Below are positions 1 through 9,375 of a stretch of 64,000 nt of DNA, one piece after another. Location of the stretch: NCBI RefSeq assembly GCF_900454895.1, contig NZ_UGTA01000001.1:1798001-1862000 (forward strand). The letters are read 5' to 3'. Position 1 is the stretch's first letter. Each line of letters begins with the position of its first letter. Made by a program: the position numbers and the translations under genes. The notes under the pieces were generated by a model, which saw nothing but the letters and a program-made list of their open reading frames with translations, did no database searches and was not told the origin of the DNA. The DNA comes from Phocoenobacter uteri. Lineage in GTDB: Bacteria; Pseudomonadota; Gammaproteobacteria; Enterobacterales; Pasteurellaceae.

Positions 1-17
1 ATCTATCTGGTGGAATT

Positions 18-827
18 ATGAATCCTATGTTAAACATTGCTATTCGTGCAGCACGAAAAGCAGGAAATATTATTATGAAAGGCTATGAGCAATCAACGAA
101 AGATACTGAAGTTGCTCAAAAAGGTACGAACGACTATGTCACTGCTATCGATAAAGCGGCAGAACAAGCGATTATTGAAGTCGTACATCAATCTTATCCT
201 GATCACGCAATTATCGGCGAAGAGTCAGGGTTAATCGCAGGCAAAGAAAGCAATGTGCAATGGGTAATTGATCCATTAGATGGTACAACCAATTTTGTAC
301 ATCGTTTCCCCCATTTTGCGGTTTCTATCGCAATTCGTGAAAATGGCATCACCACTGTGGGTGTGGTTTACGATCCTATCCGTAATGAATTATTCACTGG
401 CGTACGTGGCGAAGGTGCAAAATTAAATGAGTTCCGTTTACGTGTTGATAACAAACGTGACTTAGCGGGTACTGTTTTAGCAACAGGTTTCCCTTTTAAA
501 ACCCCAAGACACTGCCCTGCTCACTTAAATATGATCGAAGCGTTAATGGAAAAAGGCGTTGCTGATTTCCGTCGTACTGGATCAGCGGCATTAGACCTAT
601 GTTATGTCGCAGCAAGCCGTGTTGATGGTTACTTTGAAATTGGTTTAAAACCTTGGGACTGTGCCGCTGGCGATTTAATCGCACGTGAAGCAGGTGCATT
701 AGTCACTAACTTCGTTGGTGGTACTGACTACTTAACCTCTGGCAACATCATTGCCGGTAATGCACGTATCGTAAAAGAAACATTAAATAGCATTAAGCCT
801 ATTTTAACTGACGATTTAAAAAAATAA
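18..827 (+). CDS. suhB: Inositol-1-monophosphatase family protein SuhB
   Basis: A 269-residue protein that matches SuhB along its full length. The metal-binding DPLDGTTNF motif is at about residues 85-93, and the second inositol-phosphatase signature (PWDCAAGDL) is near residue 215. SuhB hydrolyses inositol-1-phosphate in vitro. In E. coli it also joins ribosomal-RNA antitermination complexes with Nus factors; that role is inferred here from family membership. The ATG is preceded by GGTGGA at a normal distance, although the window begins only 17 bases upstream, so its promoter is not seen. An inverted uptake-sequence pair separates it from dxs. Confidence 0.96.
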   Translation: MNPMLNIAIRAARKAGNIIMKGYEQSTKDTEVAQKGTNDYVTAIDKAAEQAIIEVVHQSYPDHAIIGEESGLIAGKESNVQWVIDPLDGTTNFVHRFPHFAVSIAIRENGITTVGVVYDPIRNELFTGVRGEGAKLNEFRLRVDNKRDLAGTVLATGFPFKTPRHCPAHLNMIEALMEKGVADFRRTGSAALDLCYVAASRVDGYFEIGLKPWDCAAGDLIAREAGALVTNFVGGTDYLTSGNIIAGNARIVKETLNSIKPILTDDLKK

Positions 828-836
828 CCCTTAAAT

Positions 837-890
837 AAGCGGTCAAATTTTTGATAAAATTTGTAAAAAATCATTAAAATTTGACCGCTA
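837..890. terminator. Inverted uptake-sequence pair between suhB and dxs
   Basis: AAGCGGTCAAATTTT (837-851) is answered by its near-perfect inverse at 876-890, giving a long AT-tailed stem. Each arm is an A. pleuropneumoniae-type DNA-uptake core. Such pairs in Pasteurellaceae often serve as intrinsic terminators. Here it lies between two co-directional genes, so it may end the suhB transcript or attenuate read-through. Confidence 0.65.
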
Positions 891-909
891 AACCAGAAGA
901 CTGCTATTT

Positions 910-2766
910 ATGCAAAATAATTATCCACTTTTAAGCCAAATCGATTCGCCTGATGAATTACGTTTACTTTCAAAAGACAAACTTCCTGAACTTTGTACTG
1001 AATTACGAAGCTATCTTCTTGAATCCGTTAGCCAAACAAGTGGACATTTAGCCTCTGGTTTAGGTGTCGTTGAACTAACCGTTGCGTTACACTACATCTT
1101 TAATACCCCTTTTGATCAGTTGATTTGGGACGTGGGTCATCAAGCCTACCCCCATAAAATTCTAACGGGTCGTCGTGAGCGAATGCACACCATTCGTCAA
1201 AAAAACGGTTTACACCCTTTTCCGTGGCGTGAAGAAAGTCCTTATGATGTGTTAAGTGTTGGACATTCTTCCACCTCTATCAGTGCAGGCTTAGGTTTAG
1301 CCATTGCTGCTGAAAAAGAAAATGCAGGGCGTAAAACGATTTGTGTGATCGGAGATGGTGCAATGACCGCTGGAATGGCGTTTGAAGCACTGAATCATGC
1401 AGGGGCATTACATAATGATATGTTAGTTATCTTAAACGATAATGAAATGTCGATTTCTGAAAATGTTGGAGCGTTAAATAATCATCTCGCCCGCATTCTA
1501 TCAGGCGAGCTTTACACGACTTTCCGTGAAAGCAGTAAAAAAATTCTCTCAGGTTTACCGCCGATCAAAGAATTTGTGCGTAAAACCGAAGAGCATATGA
1601 AAGGCTTTATTTCCCCTGTCGGTACCATTTTTGAAACCCTTGGTTTTAATTATATTGGACCAATTGACGGACACGATATTGACGAGCTAATCAGCACCTT
1701 AAAAAATATGCGTAATCGTAAAGGTCCGCAATTACTGCATATTATGACCAAAAAAGGCAAAGGCTATAAACCCGCTGAGCAAGATCCGATTAGTTTTCAC
1801 GGCGTACCAAAATTCGATCCAACAAATGGCACGTTACCGCAATCAAAAACCACCAAAACCTATTCTGATATTTTTGGAGATTGGTTGTGTGAAATTGCAG
1901 AGCAAGATGAAAAATTGATTGGTATTACGCCAGCAATGCGTGAAGGCTCTGGAATGGTGGAATTTTCTAAACGTTTTCCAAAACAATATTTTGATGTCGC
2001 CATTGCTGAACAACACGCCGTTACTTTTGCAACAGGATTAGCGATTGCTGGTTATAAACCTGTAGTTGCGATTTATTCTAGCTTTTTACAACGTGCTTAC
2101 GACCAAGTGATTCACGATGTCGCCATTCAAAATTTACCAGTTATTTTTGCGATTGACCGAGCTGGTATCGTTGGTGCAGATGGACAAACCCATCAAGGGG
2201 CATTTGATTTAAGTTTTATGCGTTGCATTCCAAATCTAACCATAATGACCCCAAGCGATGAAAATGAAATGCGACAGATGTTATATACTGCTTATAAAAC
2301 CAATTCGCCAATGGCAATTCGCTACCCTCGTGGTAATGTGAAAGGCATTGAATTACAAGCATTAACAGGCGTAGAAATCGGTAAAGCAAATAAAATTAAA
2401 CAAGGTCAAAAAGTGGCTATTTTAAATTTTGGTACCCATTTAGAAAGTGCCAAAAAAGTCGCAGAAAAACACGATTACACCCTTATTGATATGCGTTTTG
2501 TAAAACCATTAGATGAAGCAATGATTGCTGAGCTAGCCAATTCTCACGAGCTATTAGTGACCCTAGAAGAAAATGCTATTCAAGGCGGTGCTGGCAGTGC
2601 GGTTAATGAATATTTGCAAAAAATCAAAAAAATTAAACCGCTTATTATGTTGGGCATTCCTGATGAATTTATCCCACAAGCGACCCAAGATGAAAGCTAT
2701 GCAGATTTAGGGCTTGATGCACAAGGAATTGAGAAAGTGATTAACCATTATTTTAGTGACTGCTAA
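910..2766 (+). CDS. dxs: 1-deoxy-D-xylulose-5-phosphate synthase
   Basis: A 618-residue protein of normal family length. Dxs condenses pyruvate and glyceraldehyde-3-phosphate using thiamine diphosphate, the first step of the methylerythritol-phosphate isoprenoid pathway, and also feeds thiamine and pyridoxal synthesis. The thiamine-diphosphate/Mg motif GDGAMTAG is near residue 148. The pyrimidine-domain glutamate lies in [11 protein letters not shown] near residue 368, and the C-terminal transketolase domain is complete. ispA and xseB, its usual neighbours in enterobacteria, are absent here. A clear hairpin terminator follows. Confidence 0.98.
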   Translation: MQNNYPLLSQIDSPDELRLLSKDKLPELCTELRSYLLESVSQTSGHLASGLGVVELTVALHYIFNTPFDQLIWDVGHQAYPHKILTGRRERMHTIRQKNGLHPFPWREESPYDVLSVGHSSTSISAGLGLAIAAEKENAGRKTICVIGDGAMTAGMAFEALNHAGALHNDMLVILNDNEMSISENVGALNNHLARILSGELYTTFRESSKKILSGLPPIKEFVRKTEEHMKGFISPVGTIFETLGFNYIGPIDGHDIDELISTLKNMRNRKGPQLLHIMTKKGKGYKPAEQDPISFHGVPKFDPTNGTLPQSKTTKTYSDIFGDWLCEIAEQDEKLIGITPAMREGSGMVEFSKRFPKQYFDVAIAEQHAVTFATGLAIAGYKPVVAIYSSFLQRAYDQVIHDVAIQNLPVIFAIDRAGIVGADGQTHQGAFDLSFMRCIPNLTIMTPSDENEMRQMLYTAYKTNSPMAIRYPRGNVKGIELQALTGVEIGKANKIKQGQKVAILNFGTHLESAKKVAEKHDYTLIDMRFVKPLDEAMIAELANSHELLVTLEENAIQGGAGSAVNEYLQKIKKIKPLIMLGIPDEFIPQATQDESYADLGLDAQGIEKVINHYFSDC

Positions 2767-2785
2767 TCAAGATTAGCTTATTAAA

Positions 2786-2810
2786 AAGAAGCTTACGGCT
2801 TCTTTTTTTT
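2786..2810 (+). terminator. Intrinsic terminator of dxs
   Basis: AAGAAGC (2786-2792), a five-base loop and GCTTCTT (2798-2804), followed by a run of T to 2810. It lies 20 bases after the dxs stop codon and has the classic hairpin plus U-tract structure. Confidence 0.9.
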
Positions 2811-2878
2811 ATGCCTAATAAAAACCCTCTTGCCAATCACAATTTCATTATTTAATATTAAACTACATTTCAGCGAAT

Positions 2879-3064
2879 ATGGTCGTAAATAAAATGAAGC
2901 TTAGTTATGTCATATTATATGGATTTATCTTCTATATTTTTTCAAGTTTTGTTTATCCCTCTTTACCTTTTGAAATAAACCGATATATTGCCGCTCCCAT
3001 ACTCGGATTATTTCTTATTTTAATTAGCATTCTAATAGAAAAATATTTTACAAAAAAATTATAA
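2879..3064 (+). CDS. Small two-helix membrane protein, unknown
   Basis: A 61-residue reading frame that I do not recognise. Two hydrophobic stretches (about residues 9-27 and 38-54) are separated by a short polar turn containing PFEINRY, and the tail is basic (EKYFTKKL), which suggests a small inner-membrane protein. The first ATG has no convincing ribosome-binding site. A second ATG at 2894 is an equally likely start and would remove five residues. A second small gene follows 29 bases downstream, so the two could form one transcript. Confidence 0.45.
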   Translation: MVVNKMKLSYVILYGFIFYIFSSFVYPSLPFEINRYIAAPILGLFLILISILIEKYFTKKL

Positions 3065-3093
3065 TTATTCACTATATTGAAGGAGCAATAATA

Positions 3094-3294
3094 ATGAACA
3101 AAATACTTTTTATATTATCCATTTCCTGCTTAGTTTCTTGTACGACAACAGAAAAGCTGTTACCAAATACCAATGAATTAGAATGTTTCCACGAAGTCAT
3201 CGGTGAAAATTATCTGAAAAGAACACAAGGACTTCCCACTGATTCCGCTTTAAATAAAGTGGAATATGATCGATGTATTAAAAATCATTTTTAG
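3094..3294 (+). CDS. Small predicted lipoprotein, unknown
   Basis: A 66-residue reading frame with a strong ribosome-binding site (GAAGGAG, nine bases before the ATG). The N-terminus is a short signal peptide ending in a lipobox, LVSC, with Cys16 as the predicted lipidation site. The mature part is only about 50 residues, polar, with two further cysteines (in ELECFHE and DRCIKN) that could form a disulfide. I do not recognise the family. It follows the small membrane protein and precedes a decayed transporter gene, so this is a minor accessory patch beside the origin. Confidence 0.6.
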   Translation: MNKILFILSISCLVSCTTTEKLLPNTNELECFHEVIGENYLKRTQGLPTDSALNKVEYDRCIKNHF

Positions 3295-3377
3295 ATTTTA
3301 AATAAATAATCGTATCGTTATGGGAGGATTTTAAAATATAACCCAATAAAAGAGAGGCTGGCGGAATATAAAATACG

Positions 3378-3539
3378 TCACGACAATAAACAAAGAGTCC
3401 CTCCAACTAAAATAATTTTTTTCTTGTCATAATTATCCCCAAATACACCAATTATTGGCATAATTAAAATATAAGAGATCACATCTAAGGCATAAGAAAA
3501 TGAAACCATTAAGACAGATCCCGTTAATTTTAATACCAT
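3378..3539 (-). pseudogene. Remnant of an MFS transporter gene
   Basis: The minus strand encodes a 53-residue fragment that looks like helices 1-3 of a major-facilitator transporter. It contains KLTGSVLMVSF, then SYILIMPIIGVF, then the loop GDNYDKKK, which corresponds to the family's G-x-x-x-D-R-x-G-R-R loop. Upstream on the same strand the frame continues to about 3590 but is broken by stops, and after 3378 it runs on as hydrophobic residues past a TGA. There is no room for the remaining nine helices. I read it as a decayed gene fragment; the precise substrate class cannot be told. Confidence 0.7.
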
Positions 3540-3686
3540 AAAAACGATATGCTATACCCCAATGAAGACCTAAAATAAGAAAAGTTTATTTTTCTGGAGA
3601 TTTTTTCTCCTTTATTATATTAAAGTACTGCATAAAAAAACATATAATTTGCATTGTAATATAATTGTAAAAAAGAAGAAATAAGA

Positions 3687-4123
3687 GATCTTATGAAAAA
3701 ACAAGCAATTTTTGCAAAATCCTGATAAAAAATGACCGCCTATTTTAAGATCTTATTCCATTTTTGAGGCTTTTTTAAGCATTTAAAATGTGGATAACTA
3801 GGGATCTAAACTGTGTTTAACCTTAGATCTATTATTGAATAACTTTATAAATATATTTACCTGTGGATAACTACCTATGTTATACACAAGAATGATCCTG
3901 TTTAAAAGATAGTTTTATACAGATCTTAAGATCCTTTAACTTAATGATCTATAAAATAAATTTAACGTTATACACAAAAGATCATTTTACTAATAATCAT
4001 AATAATAAAGATCTATATATAAATATATATTATTTATTAGTACTCGCTTATTTTTCCTTTTACTCCTCAAAAAATTTTACAAAATAGCTTTTTTAAGATC
4101 TGAAAAATTCAGGTAGAATGATC
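3687..4123. other. oriC: Probable chromosomal replication origin (oriC)
   Basis: A non-coding block immediately upstream of mnmG, the classic gammaproteobacterial origin position. It has four exact DnaA boxes (TTATNCACA) at 3789-3797 (-), 3862-3870 (-), 3880-3888 (+) and 3968-3976 (+). Two one-mismatch boxes lie at 3812-3820 and 3915-3923. It has twelve GATC sites for Dam/SeqA (3687, 3749, 3803, 3826, 3894, 3922, 3930, 3946, 3980, 4010, 4097, 4120). A nearly pure A/T tract at 3985-4045 could be the unwinding element. In 60-base lines counted by eye, C exceeds G in dxs on the left (69 to 49) and G exceeds C in mnmG on the right (67 to 36), as expected where replication forks diverge. Confidence 0.85.
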
Positions 4124-4174
4124 CCCTAAATTAAGAATTGAAAAAAGAATAAATTTAAAGGTTAAATATAAAAT

Positions 4175-6067
4175 ATGATTTATCAACAAATATACGATGT
4201 CATTGTAATTGGTGGAGGACACGCGGGTACTGAAGCGGCACTTGCTCCTGCTCGTATGGGACTAAAAACGTTATTATTAACACACAATATTGATACATTA
4301 GGGCAAATGTCTTGCAACCCTGCCATTGGCGGAATTGGTAAAGGTCACTTAGTGAAAGAAGTGGATGCAATGGGGGGGTTAATGGCAAAAGCAACGGATC
4401 TGGGTGGGATTCAATTTCGTATTTTGAATAGCAGTAAAGGACCCGCAGTACGTGCGACACGTGCTCAAGCAGACCGTGTACTTTATCGCCAAGCGGTGAG
4501 AACAGCCCTTGAAAACCAAGAAAATTTAGATATTTTCCAACAAGAAGTGGTTGATATTTTAGTTGAAAATGATCGTGCGGTAGGTGCAGTCACTAAAATG
4601 GGCTTAACTTTTAAATCTCGTTCCGTTGTATTAACAGCGGGGACGTTCTTGAAAGGTAAGATCCACATTGGAATGGAAAATTATGCCGGTGGACGTGCGG
4701 GTGATCCTGCTTCAAATAGTCTATCGGATCGTTTGCGTGATCTGAATTTAAGAATTGATCGCTTAAAAACGGGTACGCCACCAAGAATTGATGCAAGAAG
4801 TATTGATTTTTCGGTATTAACAGAGCAAAAAGGCGATCAAAACTTGCCTGTAATGTCATTTATGGGAGATGTGGATCAACATCCACAACAGATTTCTTGT
4901 TATATCACGCACACTAACGCACAGACCCACGACATTATTCGTGCTGGATTAGATCGCAGTCCACTTTATGCTGGTGTGATTGAAGGCGTTGGACCACGCT
5001 ACTGCCCATCTATTGAAGATAAAGTAATGCGTTTTGCTGATCGTGATAGCCATCAGATCTACTTGGAACCAGAAGGTCTGACCACAACTGAAATTTACCC
5101 TAACGGTATTTCAACCAGTTTGCCTTTTGATGTGCAACAAAAATTAGTCAATTCAATGAAAGGCTTGGAAAATGCACGCATTATGCGACCTGGTTATGCC
5201 ATTGAGTATGATTATTTTGACCCGCGTGATTTAAAGCCTACCTTAGAAACCAAAGCAATTGCAGGATTATTCTTTGCTGGGCAAATTAACGGTACGACAG
5301 GTTATGAAGAGGCAGCTGCTCAGGGAATGCTCGCAGGGATTAACGCAGGTTTACAGGTGCAAGGTAAAGAGAGCTGGTATCCAACTCGTGATCAGGCTTA
5401 TATGGGCGTATTGGTTGATGATTTGTGTACGCTTGGCACAAAAGAACCATACCGCTTATTCACTTCTCGTGCGGAATACCGTTTATTGCTGCGTGAAGAC
5501 AATGCAGATATTCGTTTAACACCGATTGCCCATAAATTTGGCTTGATTGATGAGGCTCGTTGGGTACGATTTAATCAAAAAATGGAAAATATTGAGAAAG
5601 AGCGTGAGCGTCTAAAACAGATTTGGATTCACCCAAAATCACAATATTTACAAGCCATAAATGAATTGGTTAAAACGCCTTTAACTCGTGAGGCAAGTGG
5701 CGAAGATCTATTACGTCGTCCAGAGGTAAATTACCAAAATTTAACTCAATTAGACCCTTTTTCTCCTGCCATTGAAGATAAACAAGCAGCGGAACAAGTG
5801 GAAATTTCGATTAAATATCAAGGTTATATTGAACATCAATTAGCGGAAATTGAGAAACAAAAACGCCACGAACATACAGAAATACCAGCAGATTTTGATT
5901 ATGCGAAGGTTGAAAGTTTATCAAATGAAGTGCGTGCAAAATTAGTGGAGCATAAACCGGTTTCTATCGGACAAGCATCACGTATTTCAGGTATTACCCC
6001 AGCAGCGATTTCAATTCTACTTGTTTCATTGAAAAAACAAGGTATGTTGAAAAGAGGGGAATTGTAA
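4175..6067 (+). CDS. mnmG: tRNA uridine-34 5-carboxymethylaminomethyl modification enzyme MnmG (GidA)
   Basis: A 630-residue, full-length MnmG. With MnmE it installs the carboxymethylaminomethyl group on the wobble uridine of tRNAs that read split codon boxes, using FAD and methylene-tetrahydrofolate. The FAD-binding GGGHAG motif is at residues 13-18, and the conserved [12 protein letters not shown] segment is near residue 47. The helical C-terminal domain that contacts MnmE is present. It lies next to the origin-like DNA, as in E. coli. Its TAA overlaps the rsmG ATG by one base (TAATG), so the two are translationally coupled. Confidence 0.98.
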   Translation: MIYQQIYDVIVIGGGHAGTEAALAPARMGLKTLLLTHNIDTLGQMSCNPAIGGIGKGHLVKEVDAMGGLMAKATDLGGIQFRILNSSKGPAVRATRAQADRVLYRQAVRTALENQENLDIFQQEVVDILVENDRAVGAVTKMGLTFKSRSVVLTAGTFLKGKIHIGMENYAGGRAGDPASNSLSDRLRDLNLRIDRLKTGTPPRIDARSIDFSVLTEQKGDQNLPVMSFMGDVDQHPQQISCYITHTNAQTHDIIRAGLDRSPLYAGVIEGVGPRYCPSIEDKVMRFADRDSHQIYLEPEGLTTTEIYPNGISTSLPFDVQQKLVNSMKGLENARIMRPGYAIEYDYFDPRDLKPTLETKAIAGLFFAGQINGTTGYEEAAAQGMLAGINAGLQVQGKESWYPTRDQAYMGVLVDDLCTLGTKEPYRLFTSRAEYRLLLREDNADIRLTPIAHKFGLIDEARWVRFNQKMENIEKERERLKQIWIHPKSQYLQAINELVKTPLTREASGEDLLRRPEVNYQNLTQLDPFSPAIEDKQAAEQVEISIKYQGYIEHQLAEIEKQKRHEHTEIPADFDYAKVESLSNEVRAKLVEHKPVSIGQASRISGITPAAISILLVSLKKQGMLKRGEL

Positions 6068-6681
6068 TGAATATTGGCAAAGCCGAAGCCTTGCTTAATG
6101 AACTGGATATTAAGATTTCAGCTGAACAAAAAGAAAAATTGTTCAAGTTTGTTGCACTACTAGATAAATGGAACAAAGCATACAATTTAACTTCGGTGCG
6201 TGATCCAAATGAAATGTGGGTAAAACATATTCTAGACAGCTTAGTGGTTAGCCCACACCTTGTTGGATCTCGTTTTATTGATGTGGGAACAGGACCAGGA
6301 TTACCTGGTATTCCCCTTGCGATCATCAATCCTGATAAAGAATTTGTACTACTGGATTCGCTGGGTAAACGCATACGTTTTATTGAGCAAGTTTTATTAC
6401 AGCTTGGTATTAAAAATGTGACCCCTGTACAATCTCGTGTAGAGGAATATCAACCTGAACAAGGTTTTGATGGCGTGTTAAGTCGTGCTTTTGCATCACT
6501 TTCTGATATGGTGCATTGGTGTGAGCATTTACCGAGTGAAAAGGGTAAGTTTTATGCGCTAAAAGGAATTTATAAACAGGAAGAAGTCACTGAAATAAAA
6601 GATAAAATTAAGCATATTGATGTTATTCCATTACGAGTACCAAGCCTAAACGCGGAACGTTGTTTATTGGTGTTTAAGTAG
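6067..6681 (+). CDS. rsmG: 16S rRNA (guanine-527-N7)-methyltransferase RsmG (GidB)
   Basis: A 204-residue S-adenosylmethionine-dependent methyltransferase that modifies G527 of 16S rRNA. Its loss gives low-level streptomycin resistance in other bacteria. The cofactor-binding loop is [10 protein letters not shown] near residue 73, and the RsmG-typical [10 protein letters not shown] is near residue 34. The start codon overlaps the mnmG stop. A perfect-stem uptake-sequence hairpin terminates the pair. Confidence 0.97.
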   Translation: MNIGKAEALLNELDIKISAEQKEKLFKFVALLDKWNKAYNLTSVRDPNEMWVKHILDSLVVSPHLVGSRFIDVGTGPGLPGIPLAIINPDKEFVLLDSLGKRIRFIEQVLLQLGIKNVTPVQSRVEEYQPEQGFDGVLSRAFASLSDMVHWCEHLPSEKGKFYALKGIYKQEEVTEIKDKIKHIDVIPLRVPSLNAERCLLVFK

Positions 6682-6706
6682 CTAGCCTGCTAGTTTATAA
6701 AAAAAC

Positions 6707-6760
6707 AAGCGGTCATATTTTTGAAACTTTTTGCAAATTTTTTCAAAAATATGACCGCTT
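6707..6760. terminator. Uptake-sequence hairpin between rsmG and rraA
   Basis: A 20-base stem, perfect by eye: 6707-6726 (AAGCGGTCATATTTTTGAAA) pairs with 6741-6760. Both arms carry the A. pleuropneumoniae-type uptake core. The convergent rsmG and rraA genes would both be terminated by it. Confidence 0.85.
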
Positions 6761-6781
6761 TATATTAGGTAAAATTTAGAT

Positions 6782-7285
6782 TTATTCTTCGTCTTCTTCT
6801 GGCTCTTCTTCCAGTGGTTCTGGCGATAAAATAATGCCTGTTAAATCCGCATAAACATAGTCTTCAGGGAAGAAGGTTACACCACCAAAATTAACAGGGG
6901 TATCAACTTCGCCAATACTAGTTTGCTCTGCACCTACAGGGATTGGTGCAAGGGCTTGGATACCGATTTCAAGGGTTTCCAAAATATCAATTTGGCGAAC
7001 TGCACCATAAACAATGATACCTTCCCAACCATTTTCAGCGGCTAATGTTGCTAATTCAGCGTCAATTAAGGCACGTCTTACAGAGCCACCCCCATCAACT
7101 AATAGCACTCGTCCTTCGCCATTTTCTTCTAACACTTCGCTAATAAGCCCGTTACTTTCAAAGCATTTAACAGTGGTGATTTGACCAAAAAACGCACTGT
7201 TGCCACCAAATGTTGAGAACATTGGTTCAACTACGTCAAGTTGATCGCCATAAAGATCACAAAGTAAAGAAGTATCGATATTCAT
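6782..7285 (-). CDS. rraA: Regulator of ribonuclease E activity A
   Basis: A 167-residue protein matching RraA, the trimeric protein that binds RNase E and restrains mRNA decay. The family core is intact, including [18 protein letters not shown] near residue 62 and [13 protein letters not shown] near residue 85. The last 12 residues are almost all acidic or proline, a short extension past the E. coli protein. The gene stands alone and converges with rsmG; menA, its E. coli neighbour, is absent. Confidence 0.95.
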   Translation of the reverse strand: MNIDTSLLCDLYGDQLDVVEPMFSTFGGNSAFFGQITTVKCFESNGLISEVLEENGEGRVLLVDGGGSVRRALIDAELATLAAENGWEGIIVYGAVRQIDILETLEIGIQALAPIPVGAEQTSIGEVDTPVNFGGVTFFPEDYVYADLTGIILSPEPLEEEPEEDEE

Positions 7286-7462
7286 AAGAAATCCTATTTA
7301 AAAGATGAATTTGAGTGTCAGTATAGATCTCTTTATTTAATAACTCAACATTTTACAAAAATTGTTTTATTTATGACCGCTTTTAGCTAGTAACTTAGGT
7401 ACAAGTTTAGTATAATCAGAAACCTTTTCTATAATTTATATAAATTTTTTGGAGTAAATAAT

Positions 7463-7762
7463 ATGGCTCGAGTAACGGTACAAGGTGCAGTTGATAAAGT
7501 AGGTAATCGTTTTGATTTAATTTTAATGGCAGCACGCCGTGCAAGACAATTACAACTTAATGTTCGTGAACCATTGGTTGAAGAAGAAGACGATAAACCA
7601 ACTGTTATTGCATTACGTGAAATTGAACAAGGTTTAATCAATAACAACGTAATGGATCAATTTGAAAATAGCGATGCAATTCAAAAAGAAGAAGCTGAAA
7701 AAGAAGCCATTTCTTTTTTAACTGAATTAAAAGATCAAGAAATTGAATCAAAAGCAGAATAA
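7463..7762 (+). CDS. rpoZ: RNA polymerase omega subunit
   Basis: A 99-residue omega subunit. It starts MARVTVQ and contains the helix [13 protein letters not shown] and the [10 protein letters not shown] segment that latches onto the beta-prime subunit. A strong ribosome-binding site (TTGGAG) lies eight bases upstream of the ATG. It is followed after 15 bases by spoT, the standard rpoZ-spoT arrangement, which links RNA polymerase and its (p)ppGpp signal in one transcript. Confidence 0.97.
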   Translation: MARVTVQGAVDKVGNRFDLILMAARRARQLQLNVREPLVEEEDDKPTVIALREIEQGLINNNVMDQFENSDAIQKEEAEKEAISFLTELKDQEIESKAE

Positions 7763-7777
7763 GATTAGGTGTTAATC

Positions 7778-9226
7778 GTGTATCTGGCTGAGGTTTTTGA
7801 AGAGTTAAATCAGGTTGTTAAAACCTATTTACCTGCGGATAAAGTAGCATTGATAAAAAAAGCATTTATCGTGGCTCGAGATGCTCACGAGGGGCAGTTT
7901 CGTTCAAGTGGCGAGCCTTATATTTGCCACCCAGTCGCTGTTGCTATTATTATTGCTCAGATGAAGCTCGATCACGAGGCTGTAATGGCAGCCTTGTTAC
8001 ACGATGTAATTGAAGATACACCTTATACGGAGCAAGAACTTGCTGATGAATTTGGTGTGAGTGTGGCGGAAATTGTACAAGGTGTATCAAAATTAGATAA
8101 ATTGAAGTTCCGCACACGCCAAGAAGCCCAAGTCGCTAATTTCCAGAAAATGGTATTAGCGATGACAAAAGATATCCGAGTGGTTTTAATTAAACTGGCG
8201 GATAGAACGCATAATATGCGAACGTTGGGATCACTACGTCCTGATAAACGTCGCCGTATCGCAAAAGAAACCCTTGAAATTTATACGCCTCTTGCTCATC
8301 GTTTGGGATTAGATAACTTGAAACGTGAGTTAGAAGATCTCTGCTTTGAAGCTCAATATCCACACCGCTTTCAAGTATTGAAAACAGCAGTAGAACACGC
8401 AAGAGAAAATCGTAAGCGTTTAATTGAGACAATTTGTAACGAGATTCAGGAGCTATTAGATAAAGCTAATGTTCAGGGTTATGTTTACGGTCGTGAGAAA
8501 AATATTTATACCCTTTATCAAAAAATGCGTCAGAAAGATCAGCATTTTCAATCTATTCTAGATATTTATTCATTCAGAATTGTGGTGGATTGCATTGATA
8601 GTTGTTATCGCACTTTGGGATTATTGCATTCATTATATAAACCTCGCCCAACCTTAATTAAAGATTATATTGCTATACCGAAACCGAATGGCTATCAATC
8701 TTTGCATACTTCGATGTTTGGGCATAAAGGTATGCCGATTGAGGCTCATATCCGTACCAAAGATATGGAGCAAATGGCCGTAATGGGGGTTGCAGCACAT
8801 TGGAGCTATAAAGATGAAGCTCACACCAGTGTTCAGTTGCGAGCCAACAAGTGGTTACAAAGTATTGTTGAATTGCAGCAAAGTGTTGAAAATACAGAAG
8901 AATTTATTGAAAATGTAAAATCAGATCTTTTTTCTGATGACATTTATGTATTCACGCCAAAAGGTCGAATTATTGAATTGCCTGCTAATTCAACCGCGAT
9001 TGATTTTGCCTATGCGTTACATTCAGATATTGGGCATAGTTGTGTCGCGGCCATTGTTGATCGTAACCCTTATCCACTTTCTAAGCCTTTAAAAACAGGG
9101 CAGACGGTTAAAATTGAAACAGAACAAGGTCATCTTCCTGATCAAGAATGGCTAAATTTTGTAGTAAATGCCAAAACTCGCTCTAAAATTAGACACGCCT
9201 TAAAAATACAAACTGAGCAACAATAA
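7778..9226 (+). CDS. spoT: (p)ppGpp hydrolase/synthetase SpoT, lacking the C-terminal regulatory domains
   Basis: A 482-residue protein. It matches E. coli SpoT closely from the first residue (MYLAEVFEELNQ) through the HD hydrolase domain (His51, His75-Asp76, Glu79-Asp80), the synthetase domain (KDYIAIPKPNGYQSLH near residue 300) and the TGS domain (about 390-450). It stops at KIRHALKIQTEQQ. E. coli SpoT continues for roughly 210 more residues (helical, conserved-cysteine and ACT domains), and these are absent. The TAATAA stop is followed at once by an uptake-sequence pair and then fumC. I chose the GTG at 7778 over the GTG at 7769 because of the spacing from TTAGGTG and the match to known SpoT starts. 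Confidence 0.93.
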   Translation: MYLAEVFEELNQVVKTYLPADKVALIKKAFIVARDAHEGQFRSSGEPYICHPVAVAIIIAQMKLDHEAVMAALLHDVIEDTPYTEQELADEFGVSVAEIVQGVSKLDKLKFRTRQEAQVANFQKMVLAMTKDIRVVLIKLADRTHNMRTLGSLRPDKRRRIAKETLEIYTPLAHRLGLDNLKRELEDLCFEAQYPHRFQVLKTAVEHARENRKRLIETICNEIQELLDKANVQGYVYGREKNIYTLYQKMRQKDQHFQSILDIYSFRIVVDCIDSCYRTLGLLHSLYKPRPTLIKDYIAIPKPNGYQSLHTSMFGHKGMPIEAHIRTKDMEQMAVMGVAAHWSYKDEAHTSVQLRANKWLQSIVELQQSVENTEEFIENVKSDLFSDDIYVFTPKGRIIELPANSTAIDFAYALHSDIGHSCVAAIVDRNPYPLSKPLKTGQTVKIETEQGHLPDQEWLNFVVNAKTRSKIRHALKIQTEQQ

Positions 9227-9227
9227 T

Positions 9228-9270
9228 AAGCGGATAAATTTTGCAAAAAGTTTGTAAAAAATAACCGCTT
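9228..9270. terminator. Imperfect uptake-sequence pair after spoT
   Basis: AAGCGGATAA (9228-9237) is answered by TAACCGCTT (to 9270) around an A/T-rich centre containing TTTTGCAAAAA. One arm has drifted from the uptake core (GGA instead of GGT). It sits exactly at the truncated end of spoT and probably acts as its terminator. Confidence 0.55.
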
Positions 9271-9275
9271 AAATT

Positions 9276-9291
9276 TGTGATCTATATCAGA
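9276..9291 (+). promoter_or_regulatory. Possible CRP site upstream of fumC
   Basis: TGTGA-TCTATA-TCAGA differs at one base from the CRP half-site pair TGTGA-N6-TCACA. It lies 85 bases before the fumC start. Catabolite control of a fumarase would make sense, but the call rests on the motif alone. Confidence 0.4.
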
Positions 9292-9375
9292 AAATCAACA
9301 TTATATTATTCCTTTCTTTTTTAGGCAGTGATACTATTTCAACGTTATCTTTTTTATAAATTGAAGGAGTATTCT

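Noticed and set aside
9328..9375. Upstream GTG start for fumC
   Set aside because: It adds a leader absent from other fumarases, while the ATG at 9376 has AGGAG at ideal spacing.
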